From: Chamaecrista fasciculata
Lineage: Eukaryota > Streptophyta > Magnoliopsida > Fabales > Fabaceae
Reading direction: 5' to 3'
NCBI GenBank assembly: GCA_003254925.1
Contig: QANZ01001133.1
Location: 24,486-88,485, forward strand
Length of the DNA stretch: 64,000 nucleotides
Shown here: piece after piece, positions 1-11,960 of the stretch
How the letters are laid out: each line of letters starts with the position of its first letter
How positions within the stretch are numbered: the stretch's first letter is position 1
Translations under genes and position numbers: made by a program
The notes under the pieces: generated by a model
Database searches by the model: none
Seen by the model: only the letters and a program-made list of their open reading frames with translations
What the model was told of the DNA's origin: nothing

Positions 1-2159
1 ATGCAATTATTCCTTCAATTTTGAATGTTGGCAACTAATTAACTCTTCATATTTTCAATTTTATGTAACACATTTCCTTAATTTTATTATCAATGTAAAT
101 GGAAGTTGTTAGTTAATTAACATTTTGTATGAAAAAAAAAGTTAGTGAAAGGGAATATAATATGTTACATAAAATTGAAAATTTGAAGAATATTTCTGGT
201 CAATATAATTTTTAAAGTTAAAGAAGGTAAAGTATGCAACATTCTAATTTGAGATCATTTTCCCTATCTGGTCTAAATTAATTTTACAATAAAAATATAA
301 TATGTTGAACTTTTTTTTTAAGGATTCAACTATGTTAGAAGAATATTTTTCATGCTTTTATTAAAATTAGAAAATTGATGATGAATAATTAAAAATAATA
401 TATTCATGTCAGTTAATTTATGATCTTATATATATCCATATTTATACAACTAACTTTAGTCATATTCTATAATTAGCTACTGTAAAATTATATTACATAA
501 AATATCCTATATCTTTTACTCTAAAACTACTATATATATGTTGTTTTGTGAGGAAATGAGTTTCTTTGAATAATTTTGTAAAGTTTCCGCATAATTTTCT
601 TTGGATTGAGCCAACATCCTTAGAGGTCTCAAACAAATTACAAGTAATTGAATTCGCATTATAAATTTGAATTTCATTTCATTTTGAAACTTCAAAAAGA
701 ATTTCTTTCCCTTTCCATGCATTTTATTCTTCCAAACATGAAACACAGCAGAAATAACCAAATTATATAAATCTATTTAGATATTTTAGAAAAGACTAAA
801 TTTGTACAATTAAGGTTAGTTATGATTTTTGTCATAATTATTTTAAATAAAAATAAGATATAAACATTTTTAATATGATTTGTGAAGTTTATAAGAAAAT
901 AAGAAAATCAAAAGAGTTAGAGGGAGAAAATCTCCACTTTACATACTTCTTTATGATATTAATTAATTAACCAACAAATTTTCAATCTAGAAAAAAGAGT
1001 TAATTTCTTATAATATTACTAGAAACTCAAGATATTCCGACAGTCATAACAGTTACTAAAAGTTATTAAAACTGTTAGTAAGAGTTATGTCAACACTTAT
1101 TAAATTGTTACTATAAAATGAAAGAGTGCTAAGTTTCTTACTCTCTAAAAAATACTCCAATTACGTTCACATCTTGAAGAATTACAAATTAAGTTCAATT
1201 TTGGACCCTGAAAAAAAGTCCCAAAAAGCAGCATTTTGGACCTTTTCTTTACAAAAAAAAACAATTCAAAAAATAATGTAGGATCGGTGAAATCGTACGA
1301 ACTTACGATCTTACGAGCAAAATAACGATCTTATCACGATCTTGCTAAAAAACGATCATGCACCCAATTTAACTAGAAATTGCCTTGCAAGATCTTACGA
1401 TCTAAATCTAGATCTTGACTACCTTGTTGTGAGCCGTCAGTAAACAAAGTCAAATTGAGTCTGAAAGTAGGTAAGTCGTTCATTTCAATCATAACTCTCG
1501 TCTCAAGTTTGGATGTGATAAAATTAGAACTATGAGTCATTCTTAATAAATTTTTTCTTTATCCAGTTGGAATATCAACAAACGAAGTCAAATAATATTT
1601 CAAAACTTGATATTGAAATTTTTTTGATAAATTATAGGTTTTTCCCGTTTATCCGTGCATGTGTAATGATTTAAGTAATGACTATTTTGATTGAGCGAGC
1701 AAACAATTTAAAGCTCTCTTAATAATATGAATTCTTTGAATCTGCTTATGACATACACTCGTCAATCACTATACTTAACCATCGGAGAAAGTGGATGTAG
1801 ATATTGAAGGAATAACGAATGATTTCACCTTGTTAATGCACATTAACCTACTAATTACACTTAGTAGAACACATAATTTTATTATTAGTTTACAATTTAC
1901 TTAAAGAATTTTGTCGTTTTGCACCTCTCCTAGGCCTTGCACTAATATCATACATGATACTCACACACACGTTGGAAGAAATTGTTTAAATAGATTGCAT
2001 GTACTGAAACAACAGAACAAAACAAACCAACCAAGGCATCATTTCATTTCTAACATTTCACTTCACACACATTTACTTCCTTAAATGCAATCCTAGCTAG
2101 AAACAACATCATCATCCTCAATTCCTCATCATCAGAAGAAGAAGCCGAAACAGAGAGAG
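1..2159. other. AT-rich region upstream of CLV1-like gene, no gene seen
   Basis: No reading frame here has codon structure or domain content worth calling. Around 1275-1415 words such as acgatctta and gatcttac recur many times on both strands, which looks like the subterminal part of a decayed DNA transposon, but no ends or target duplication could be placed. The last 150 bases before the CLV1 start are rich in CA and CATC runs, as in plant 5' leaders. No clear TATA box can be assigned. Confidence 0.6.
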
Positions 2160-5100
2160 ATGATGAGAATAATAAGAACCCCTATTTCTCTTCCTTATAT
2201 CTTCTTCTTCTTCTTCTTCTTCCTCCTTTCAAGTGCTTACAGTAATACTAATAATGACCTCCATGCCTTACTCAAGCTCAAATCCTCCATGAAATCACCC
2301 AAAGCTTCTCCTTCTGCAATGGCCGATTGGAATCCTTCTTCTTCTCACTGTTCATTCTCCGGCGTCACCTGCGACGGCGACCACCGTGTCATTTCTCTCA
2401 ACGTCTCCTTCCTTCCCCTGTTCGGCTCTGTTCCGCCGGAGATTGGCCTCCTCGACAAACTCGTCTCTCTCATCATAACGTCCGACAATCTCACCGGCGA
2501 ACTCCCAAAAGAGCTCGCCAATCTCACTTCTCTTAAAGTCCTCAACATCTCCCACAACGTCTTCGCCGGAAACTTCCCCGGCGAGGTCACCGTCAACATG
2601 ACCGAGCTCGAGATTCTCGACGCCTACGACAACAACTTCACCGGCGTCTTGCCGGAGGAGGTTGTTAAACTGAGGAATCTCCGGCAGCTCTATCTCTCCG
2701 GGAATTACTTCACCGGCGTGATCCCGGAGAGTTACTCGGAATTCGAGAGCTTGGAGATTCTCCGGCTTAACGAGAACGAACTCCGGGGGAATATTCCGGC
2801 GAACTTAGCGAAATTGAAGAAGCTCACACATTTGTATCTGGGGTATAATAATATTTACTCCGGTGGTGTCCCGCCGGAATTCGGCACGATCAGCACGCTT
2901 CAGCGTCTCGATTTGTCGTCGTGTAATTTATCCGGTGAGATTCCGGCGAGTTTGGGCGCTTTAAAGCACTTAGACACTCTGTTTTTACAAATGAATAACC
3001 TCACCGGAACTATCCCTAGTGAACTCTCCAGCATGATCACTCTCATGTCGCTTGATTTATCCATCAACGAGCTCACCGGAGAGATTCCCTCAAGCTTTGA
3101 AAATCTAAAGAACCTAACTTTGATCAATTTATTCACGAACAAGCTTCGTGGCTCGATCCCGTCATTCATCGGAGACCTTCCTAATTTAGAAGTTCTTCAG
3201 GTTTGGGAGAACAATTTCTCGTTGATTTTGCCGCCAAATCTCGGGAAGAATGGAAAGCTGAAGTATCTTGACGTTGCTAAGAATCATTTCACGGGTTTGG
3301 TTCCGAAGGATTTGTGTAAAGGAGGAAAGCTTGAGGCTTTGATTCTCATGGATAACTTCTTTTATGGCGAGATACCTGAGGAATTGGGTGACTGTAAATC
3401 TCTCACTAAAATTCGAGTTTCTGATAATTTCCTCAATGGTTCTGTTCCTTTTGGGTTCTTCAACCTCCCTAATGTCACCATGATCGAGCTCAACAACAAC
3501 AAATTCTCCGGCGAGCTACCGCGCGATGACATCTCCGGCGACAACCTTGGAATTTTAACGGTTTCCAACAACTTGTTCACCGGAAACATCCCTCCGGCGA
3601 TCGGCAACCTCCGGAACTTGCAGACTCTGTTATTAGACATGAACCAGTTCGCCGGCGAGATTCCCGGCGAGATTTTCTCTCTGCCGATGCTGACGAAGAT
3701 GAACATGAGCTACAACAATCTCACCGGAAACATCCCTCCGGCGATCACTGGGTGTTCTTCTTTAACGGCGGTGGATCTCAGCCGGAACAATCTCGCCGGA
3801 GAAATCCCGGCGGGAATGAAAAACATGGTCGTTTTAAGCATCCTCAACCTCTCATCGAACCAATTAACAGGTCAAATCCCCGACGAGATCAGATTCATGG
3901 CGAGTTTGACTACACTGGACCTCTCCGACAACGACCTCGCCGGAAAAATCCCCATCGGCGGGCAATTCAGCGTCTTCTCCGACGAGTGTTTCGCCGGAAA
4001 CCCAAACCTCTGTTTCCCCAACAACCACACTTGCAAAACCCACAAAAATTCTTCATCATTCCACTCAAAATCCACAAAAATCATTGTTACAACAATCTCA
4101 CTCTCCACAATAATCCTCCTTATTCTCATAACAATCTACACATTGCGAAAACGAAGGCTCCACAAATCAATGACGTGGAAGCTAACAGCATTCCAACGGC
4201 TAGATTTCAAAGCAGAGGACGTTTTAGAGTGCTTGAAGGAAGAAAACATAATAGGCAAAGGAGGGGCTGGGATCGTGTACCGCGGGACCATGAGAAACAA
4301 CGGTGGACCTCATGCTGACGTGGCGATAAAACGGTTAGTGGGTCAAGGAAACGGTCGTAACGATTACGGGTTCAAAGCGGAAATTCAAACACTAGGGAAA
4401 ATCCGACACAGGTATATTGTGAGGCTGTTAGGGTATTTATCCAATAAGGACACGAACTTGTTGCTTTATGAGTACATGACGAATGGGAGCTTAGGAGAGT
4501 GGTTACATGGCGCGAAAGGAGGGCACTTACAGTGGGACGCGAGGTACAGGATTGCGGTGGAGGCGGCAAAAGGGCTTTGCTATCTTCACCATGATTGTTC
4601 GCCGGTGATTATACACCGAGATGTGAAGTCGAATAATATATTGCTGGATGCTGAGTTTGAGGCACACGTGGCGGATTTTGGGCTCGCTAAGTTTTTACAG
4701 GATCCTGGTGCTTCTGAGTCTATGTCTTCTATTGCCGGCTCCTATGGATACATCGCCCCTGGTTCGTTATTTTCTGGTTTTTCTCTATTTTTTCTATTTC
4801 AGAATTTGATTTTTGATATACCAAAACGACACCGTTTTAAAATGGAAAGTTGGATATTCCTCCTACAGAGTACGCAATTAATTTGATTAAATATTAATTG
4901 CTTGATAATACATATATACAGAATACGCATACACACTGAAGGTGGACGAGAAGAGTGACGTGTACAGTTTCGGGGTGGTGTTATTGGAGCTAATAGTAGG
5001 GAGGAAGCCGGTGGGGGAGTTCGGCGACGGCGTCGACATTGTCGGGTGGGTGAAAAAGACCGTATCGGAGCTATGTCCCGGGGCGGCACTACCGGGAGAC

Positions 5101-5319
5101 ACGGCGGCGGTGATGGCGGTGGTGGACCCAAGACTGAACCAGTATCCAGTGGGAGGAGTGATACACATGTTCAAGATAGCAATGATGTGTGTGGAAGAGA
5201 AAGGAAGTGAAAGGCCCACTATGAGAGAAGTTGTTCATATGCTCACAAATAATCTTCCTTCTCCTTTTCCTCCTCAAACTCAAACTCACTCCACCACACC
5301 CAATTTAATTCAACTGTAG
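2160..5319 (+). CDS. CLV1: CLAVATA1-class LRR receptor-like kinase
   Basis: Predicted 999-aa plasma-membrane receptor kinase in two exons, 2160-4761 and 4922-5319. The intron (4762-4921, GT-AG, phase 1) splits the Glu of the APE motif, and joining gives exactly 1000 codons with the TAG at 5317. Residues 1 to about 27 form a signal peptide. A cysteine-paired LRR cap, roughly twenty LRRs of the plant extracellular type and a second cysteine cap follow. The transmembrane helix is near 641-662. The kinase has a glycine loop near 699-706, VAIK Lys724, HRD Asp821 and DFG Asp839, so it should be an active RD kinase. The family (CLV1 and legume NARK/SUNN/HAR1) binds CLE peptides to restrain shoot meristems or nodulation. 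Length, intron position and the phrase [20 protein letters not shown] match closely. Whether it is the one-to-one CLV1 orthologue or a NARK-type paralogue cannot be told here. The exon is clearly more GC-rich than its surroundings. Confidence 0.95.
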
Positions 5320-6507
5320 ATAATAATATATATATAGAGAAGAAAGTAATTAATTTAACCTATATATATAAAAATTATTTCTATATTTTTTTTATGAATT
5401 AACACAAGCTATATATATATATATGTTCAAACATATATGTTTTATGGTTGGCTAATTAATATCTTTAAAAAAGTAAAAAAAATATATATATATATATATA
5501 TTCAAGAATAATATTTATACTTGAAACCTTGTTTATAAAAATTAAAATATTTGTAAATCCAACTAATGGCTTGTTGGATTATGTAATTTTCTCTTTGGTT
5601 CTAGGAGATTATGCTTTTTAGTTAGTCTGAATAAAATACACAGAAGAAAAAATTCTGTACACAAACATTCTGTGGAGAGTAGCCTATATATTTTTATGAT
5701 TGGCTTCTAATGTTTAATTATTGTGTATGTTTGCTTGAGTGAATTATAAATATAAGTGGGTTGATTTTCTGCTGTAATTCATTTCTCTTTTTTCATTTAA
5801 TTTTTCCATTTCAAGTATATACATGTGTGTGTGTTCATTTCTCTTTTACTATATTGGTTCTAGATAAATAAAGTCTTCTCTCAAAGTCATAATATTCTGA
5901 ATTAGTGAAAAAAAATTAAATTGGACTAATTTTTGAGAAGTATTAGGTTCAATACTCTGTTCATCACGTGCACTAAAATTAATATTAACGGGAAATGGCG
6001 ACAGAAGAAAAAAGAAGTCCCTTTGCTACAGACCTCCTTAGTTTGCTCTTTTGTTGCAACTGCGTGCGTCTTGTACTCCTGTTCCTTCTTTTGGTTATGT
6101 GTCTTTATGTTTGTGTAATTGGCAATTCGTTCTTAAATTTTATATTAATTTTTAATTTTGTTTTTAATATTTTATATTTTACTTAATTTTATCTTTTAAC
6201 TAATTTTTTCAATAAATTTATGACAAAGTGCATTCTGTTTTTCAATTTGAGTTAATATTTGAACTTTTTTTTATCAATTTTACATTATATATCATTAGTC
6301 ATGTAGATTTTGTCGTTAATATTTGACTAAAGTAAAAACATAAAGGATAAAATTGACCAATATATAAAAACATTAAGGACGAAATTAACAGTAAAAAAGG
6401 TTGGGAACGAAAATTGACGATTGGTATAAAGTTTAAAATATATTAATACTTTTGCCCTATACATGTAATTTTTGTTTTCTATAGTTCCTTCTTGGCTTTT
6501 ATGTTAT
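5320..6507. other. CLV1 3' flank, AT-rich, no firm gene
   Basis: The first few hundred bases should hold the CLV1 3'UTR. They contain several (TA)n runs (5360-5370, 5411-5424, 5480-5501). Only a short ORF at 5995 has a good plant start context and is listed separately. Confidence 0.5.
5995..6186 (+). CDS. possible small membrane peptide ORF (63 aa)
   Basis: A 63-codon frame starts in a favourable plant context (gaaATGGCG). It has a short charged N-terminus (MATEEKRSPF) followed by Cys-rich and strongly hydrophobic sequence that could form one or two membrane helices. I recognise no family. The second half is TTT/TTA-rich and could simply be translated AT-rich DNA, and no promoter or intron signal supports it. 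A chance ORF is the more likely explanation. Confidence 0.15.
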   Translation: MATEEKRSPFATDLLSLLFCCNCVRLVLLFLLLVMCLYVCVIGNSFLNFILIFNFVFNILYFT

Positions 6508-6523
6508 GCAACTTCTCTCTTTT

Positions 6524-7450
6524 TTTTTTTTATAAGAAACATAATTCATTAAGAAAGCAGGAAAGATAACATAGGGCGTATAACAGTATCATGTTATACA
6601 ATTTTTACTACTGCTAACATTACAAGTCCTAGGAAAAGTAAAATGCATGGAATCATAAAAACAAGACATAGAAATAAAGGTTGACATTAAATCAAAGATA
6701 GTCATGGGGCAAGAGGAGTCACGACCCCAATTTGTAAGAAGGTCTGCAGGTTGGTTTGCTTTCCTGAAAACATGCTGGATTTTTGTTTCTTTAAAAAGAT
6801 GCCGGTAACATCTGCACTTGTAAATTAAAGAGAAAAGGCTATGGTGAGATGAAACATTAGAATCAATTAGGATGTTAACCGCTAAGGAAGAGTCAGTTTC
6901 AATGATAATGTGGGAGATCTCAAGTTCTCGAGCAAGCTTAAGACCATGAAAAATACTCCAAATTAAAGTTTAGCATTAATGATATTTCCTGATCCAAGAA
7001 AAGTGGAGAAACCTGAAATCCAATTCCCACCATCACCCAATAATTTATTCTTTGCTGAACCATTACAATTAAGCTTAAAAAAGAGAAGGGGGGTGGGGGC
7101 AGGTTTTGTCCAGCTAATATAAGAAATGACAGTGGAGGGAGGGGGAGAAGTGGGAGAAGACAGATATAAAAATTCAACTGACTCAGCAAGACTGTTATTT
7201 ATGATTAAGGACGGTTGAAAGGGTTTTTTATTGAATATAAGGTTATTTTTAGATAACCAAATATTTCTAATTAGGACTTGGAAGAAAGAATTCCAAGAAA
7301 TATTGTATTTGAATTTTTTTTTTATGATTGTAATGAAATTTAAGCCAAGCAAGAAAGAGTAAGTGTTTATTGAAGTCAAAGGGGTGCAAAAGATTCCAAA
7401 TTGAATTGGTTTTTGGACGAGACTTAAAGAGATGGTCTAAATCTTCAATG
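6524..7450 (-). mobile_element. 5'-truncated L1-type LINE with RNase H domain
   Basis: Read on the minus strand, about 7380 to 6600 encodes the end of a plant LINE polyprotein. It shows the WLSKNNLIF spacer, then an RNase H (RVT_3-like) domain: a KLN-x-NGS strand, GDGGNWISGFS, the helix FHGLKLARELEISHIIIETD and an FRKANQPADLL ending. The first catalytic Asp (normally LNxDGS) reads Asn and the frame is broken upstream, so it is dead. The element ends in a poly(A) run (T-run at 6521-6530 on plus). It is flanked by a 16-bp target duplication, 6508-6523 gcaacttctctctttt against 7451-7466 gcagcttctctctttt (one mismatch), as expected of target-primed reverse transcription. Confidence 0.85.
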
Positions 7451-7466
7451 GCAGCTTCTCTCTTTT

Positions 7467-9646
7467 GTAAGTTTTAATGGATGGATGTTTGTACGAACTC
7501 TTCTTTTTATGAAATTACCAAGTTTACCAAAAAAAATATTAATATTAATGTGAGTTGAATGTAGTATACAAAGAAATTAAACAATATAATAAACATTTCA
7601 TCATTAAAATTGTTCAAAAAATTATTGATCAGGACTACTAGGCAATTTTACTAATTACATTTGTAGTTTACACAAGTTTATAATTTAAATTAAGTTGACA
7701 TAACACCCACAAGGAAACAAGGCATATAAAACTTGGAATGTTGATACATCAATATCATGCAGTTTCTGCTGGATTGAACGTGATTCGTATCTTAATTAGT
7801 GGTTGTTTCTACCACTATCATCATTTTGCAGGAGACGATCGAGAGCTTTATAATTAGTAGACAAAAACCTAAATAGTTAGTCAATAGCCTTCTAGAATAA
7901 TTGTTTATAATAATTAGTAATGACTATATATATGAAAGTGTGAAGTTAGTTTTACAGACTTACCACTAATGAAATAATATTTTTCAATTTAATTTTTTTA
8001 ATATTTAAGTTTATAATATAATATTTTTCATTTAGAATTGACTAGTCTAAAGATAATAATGATATTAGAGTCAAAGGTGGAATTTGGTTAAGTATACAAG
8101 AAGTAAACAAATAATTTACTTCAAACATTAGTTGATAACTTGATCCTTATAGAATGAAATACACAGTTTAGTCGTTAAAATTAAATATCCAAACAATATA
8201 CCTTTTTGTCTCTTTTATGGATAAAAAGTATACTATTTAGTTCTCTTAAAGTCTAATAAAAATTATATCACTCGAATCTTTTAGTAACTAAACTATATTT
8301 TAGCTCGATAATTTATTGAAATTGAATTATTAGTTTATTACTCTAAAAATATTAAGGAAACATAGGTTTATCTCAAATTTAAATATTAAGGATTAAAATT
8401 TAAATATTGAAAAATATAAAAAATATTTTAAAATATCATATACATAGACTAAATAAAATTTAAAATAAATCATAGAGATTAACTAGTTTTCCTTGTGAAT
8501 AACAGGTCAAGCATATAATTCCACTATACGAATATATGGAACCATGGATATTGGTAAAAATTTTAAGTGGGGTAGATTGGTTTTGCGGATATCAGATAGA
8601 GATAAAGGCAGTATAGTTTTAATAAGCATGTTAATTAGACAATATTTATTAGTTTAATAGTATTAATTAATTCATATTTATTAATTGTTGACATTCCTTC
8701 ATCAAATAAACTTTTAGGTTGTCAAGGAGAAAAAGAAGAAGAAAAAAGGTGACATTCAAAGTTGAAACATCTTCATGATCACAAAAGAAGCTATATTGAT
8801 AAACTTGATATACACATAAAGTAAGTTTTATAGAACTCCAAATGAATACACAATAATACAAAATGATTTTTTTCTTCATTTCGCTGTAACTCTGATACAA
8901 TCATATAATATAAGTACAAATAATAGTACCCACAAGGAAACATTAACAAGTGGATGTTGGATTATTTCTATCAAATAATCCTAATTGTGGATTAGCACTA
9001 ATCACAAGAGTTAATTTTAATATATATATTATGTATATATATATATATTGAGTTACCAATTTATGTTGAACCATTGTCTAATTATTGGATCCGGCTATAT
9101 TTCACTTGTGGGTGTAATAGAGTCATTTTGTGATAGGTCAGTCTGACTCTTAACTCATACAAGGAAAGGGCCCAACCTGCGAGACTAACTTGAACTATCA
9201 GTGTCCTATCCTATTGATAGTATAGTGTCACCTTATACCACCTTTCATATTTATATTTAATATTTTAATAAACCCTTTTTTTTTCACTATAAATATGTGG
9301 GTATGGTGGTGGAGGGGAGTGTGCCTCAAATCAGTTAGCTCAGCAGGTTGTAACTTTCTCCAGCATTCCAGGGACTAAACAGTACAATAAGCTTCCGATG
9401 TATTTCAGCTCAATCTCAGGTACGATTTAGATTCACTGATCTAAATCTAGCAGTGGAAATTTGAAATCTGATGCACGTACTATTAATCATGCATGTTAAT
9501 GCTAGCTGGAATGAACGAACGTGATATCTACAAGTTAGATTTTGTTTCTGCCATTATCAAAAACACATCATTGTGCAGAAGACGAGCTTATTAGCAGAAC
9601 AACGGCAAATTGAGTCATACTTTAATAATGATGATGATTGACTATA
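7467..9646. other. AT-rich intergenic, no gene; weak internal duplication
   Basis: No credible coding sequence. Blocks at 7700-7870 and 8695-8800 recur in diverged form at 9430-9600 and 10735-10820, suggesting an old tandem duplication of roughly 2 kb. A promoter-like segment at 9287-9420 is listed separately. Confidence 0.45.
9287..9421 (+). promoter_or_regulatory. TATA box, leader-like sequence and splice donor without an ORF
   Basis: A good TATA box (ctataaata, 9287-9295) is followed about 30 bases later by a GC-balanced stretch. That stretch ends in a consensus splice donor, ctcag/gtacg, at 9420. This resembles a first non-coding exon. No downstream ORF or recognisable small RNA was found, so a long non-coding RNA or the orphaned promoter of a lost gene are both possible. 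Confidence 0.3.
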
Positions 9647-9780
9647 TCTTATATTATATGGCTCCACCTCTTTCTGGTCGTCCATGTTTAAAACTATAGT
9701 TCATGAAATTAAAAATAAGAAAAAATTTACTATTTGATCTCTCTTTCTTTACTAAGTTAACGGGCACGCAAAGCCTCTAG
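9647..9780 (+). mobile_element. candidate mini-Helitron remnant
   Basis: The 3' end gggcacgcaaagcctctag followed by t closely matches the better Helitron terminus at 59471 in this window, and it ends in the CTRR motif (CTAG). A candidate 5' TC start after an A lies at 9647 (tcttatattatatgg). The 3' hairpin is degenerate, so the left boundary is less certain than the right. Confidence 0.45.
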
Positions 9781-10095
9781 TATATATATATACATAAATA
9801 TATGTAAGAAATTAACTGCCCGCAATATATATAATATGACACATGGAAAAATAAATGGATCCACAATGCATAGATAGACACTGACTGATGTTCTATTTGG
9901 TCTTTGTTGTACTCAACTTCTATTCAATCTAATGTTCCTTTTAACGAAAAAAAATATTAACACCTATAACGCGAAGACACCGATATGTTAAATTTTTTGA
10001 AAGTATATGACATGGCTTATATATATATGCTATTAATAATTTATAAATCTTGATAAAAATTTTAACAATTACCATATTTATTCATGACATATGTC

Positions 10096-10127
<32 letters not shown>

Positions 10128-11463
10128 TGTCATGTCAATATTAAAAAAAATTATATTATAAAACTTAGATACGTGTTCCGTGTCTGAGACTTCTTCAAAA
10201 TAATTAATAGATTGGCACAAATAAGAAGTCATGATTTTAATATATATATATATATATATATATTAAATTGAATTAGATTTATCATGAAGTACTAAAAGCT
10301 TAATTAAATATGGCATAATAAATTATTAAATGTTGACAATATTTTAATAAAATTGTTAAACTTATTATTTTAATGTATTACCTAAAAGTATAGAATTGTT
10401 TAAAAAAAGAAAAGAAAAAAGTATTATTTTTTGTATACTAAATAAATAGTGAGAAAATATTTTATTTTTTAGAAACTTTTTTTATTGTTATATTTTAAAT
10501 AATATAAAAATAAGCTGTGAAAAGTTATTTAACTTCCTCTTACTACTCATTTTTATTTTTATATCTTGTGCCATATCTTATTTTAATATATGATTTTGGG
10601 TGTGAAAGTCCTAAAACTTTATATAATAGTATTTATATATACACACCCCAAAGTCCAAACTCGATGCGTCCATCTATCCTTATAATGTACATCATAATTA
10701 ATATTTCAAACTGTTGGCATTCCCTCTCCAATTAACTACTATCTTTTAGGCTTGTAATAAAAAGGTAAGATTCGAACTTGAGACACATCGATGATACCAA
10801 AAGAAGCAACAAATATGGTAATAATTATAATGACAACCCCTTTTAGAGCTCTAGAAGAACATACAAATGTATTAGTTGTGATTGGCATTAGGAGTTAAAG
10901 AACAACAAAGTCCAATATGAATTAATCCATCCGAAGAATAAAAAAAGTTAGGCTTGAGAGTTGAGAGAATAAATCTGTCTGCCATGTAAAATAAAGGGAG
11001 AAGAATAAATCCAAAGAAAGAGCCAATAATCCAAGGTTTTAATGAGCACTTGATAGACAATATGAATCGTTGCCACAATTATATATATAAGTATTATGTT
11101 TATATATGATGGTATGGTTGAACAATATTCAAACAAACATATATTGTTTTATTTTTGAAGAGCCAGTGAACATGCATGCATCACAATCCACACATCCATT
11201 AATCAATAATGGCTTCCAAACATTCAAAATGCAATTTATAATGAAAGCATTATTATTGATTGTTGAAGAAATAGATAGCAAGAATTTATTTGTAGACCCT
11301 GCTGTCTCTCTTTGGGAACCTTGATTTTATTACACATCGTTAGGCCTTAAAATTAATTAACAATTTTTTTTAAAAAAAAAACAGGTGAAGAAGGTTATTT
11401 TTTGTCTTTATTGATCTCTATGGGAACCGAATTGTTGGCTTGGTGCATGCTAGTTAATTTCTA
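9781..11463. other. AT-rich intergenic with microsatellites
   Basis: Contains (AT)n tracts at about 10097-10122 and 10240-10262. Around 9970-10190 the words gacaccgatatg, acatggc, gacatatgtcata and cgtgttccgtgtctgag resemble the interior of the foldback element at 58896-59805, so this is probably another decayed copy. No supported gene. Short ORFs at 10517-11324 look random. Confidence 0.45.
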
Positions 11464-11951
11464 GGCTAAAGTGTACTTTTGGTCCCATAACTTTGATAAA
11501 GGTTTCAATTTGGTCTCATAACTTTTTTTGTTGCAATTTTGGTCCCATAACTTTGACAAAGGTCTCAATTTGGTCCCATAACTTTTTTTGTTGCAATTTT
11601 GGTCTCATAACTTTTGAAAACATCTCATCGTTGGTCTTAATACTGATTTCCATCCATTATCTACCGCTAAAGATGATCTGACATACTGAGTTGAGTGATG
11701 ACGTGGCAAATATGGGTAAAGTTATGGGACGGATGGAAATCAACTTGGGACCAACGGTGATACGTTTTTAGAAGTTATGAGACCAAAATTGCTACAAAAA
11801 AAGTTATGGGACCAAATTGAGACCTTTGCCAAAGTTATGGGACCAAATTGAAACCTTTGCCAAAGTTATGGGACCAAAATTGCAACAAAAAAGTTATGGG
11901 ACCAAATTGAAACCTTTGCCAAAGTTATGGGACCAAAAGTGCACTTTAACC
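11464..11951. mobile_element. long-armed foldback element A (Mutator-like TSD)
   Basis: The terminal inverted repeats start ggctaaagtgtacttttgg at the left and mirror as ggttaaagtgcacttttgg at the right. Each arm is built of tandem units of about 55-60 bp carrying ggtcccataactttg and ttgttgcaattttggtc. An exact 9-bp target duplication, taatttcta, lies at 11455-11463 and 11952-11960. A 9-bp duplication is typical of the Mutator-like superfamily. The element is 488 bp and encodes nothing. Copies B and C lie at 18972 and 20913. Confidence 0.85.
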
Positions 11952-11960
11952 TAATTTCTA

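Noticed and set aside
516-761. 81-codon minus-strand ORF
   Set aside because: AT-rich, no family resemblance, no splice or promoter support.
1275-1415. Operator-like cluster of gatctta words
   Set aside because: Probably subterminal repeats of a decayed transposon; no boundaries or partner found.
3752-4318. 188-codon ORF overlapping the CLV1 coding region in another frame
   Set aside because: A shadow of the GC-rich CLV1 exon; composition follows the real frame.
10080-10265. CRISPR-like or regulatory array
   Set aside because: Simple (AT)n microsatellites only; nothing like a CRISPR array, and this is a plant nuclear sequence.
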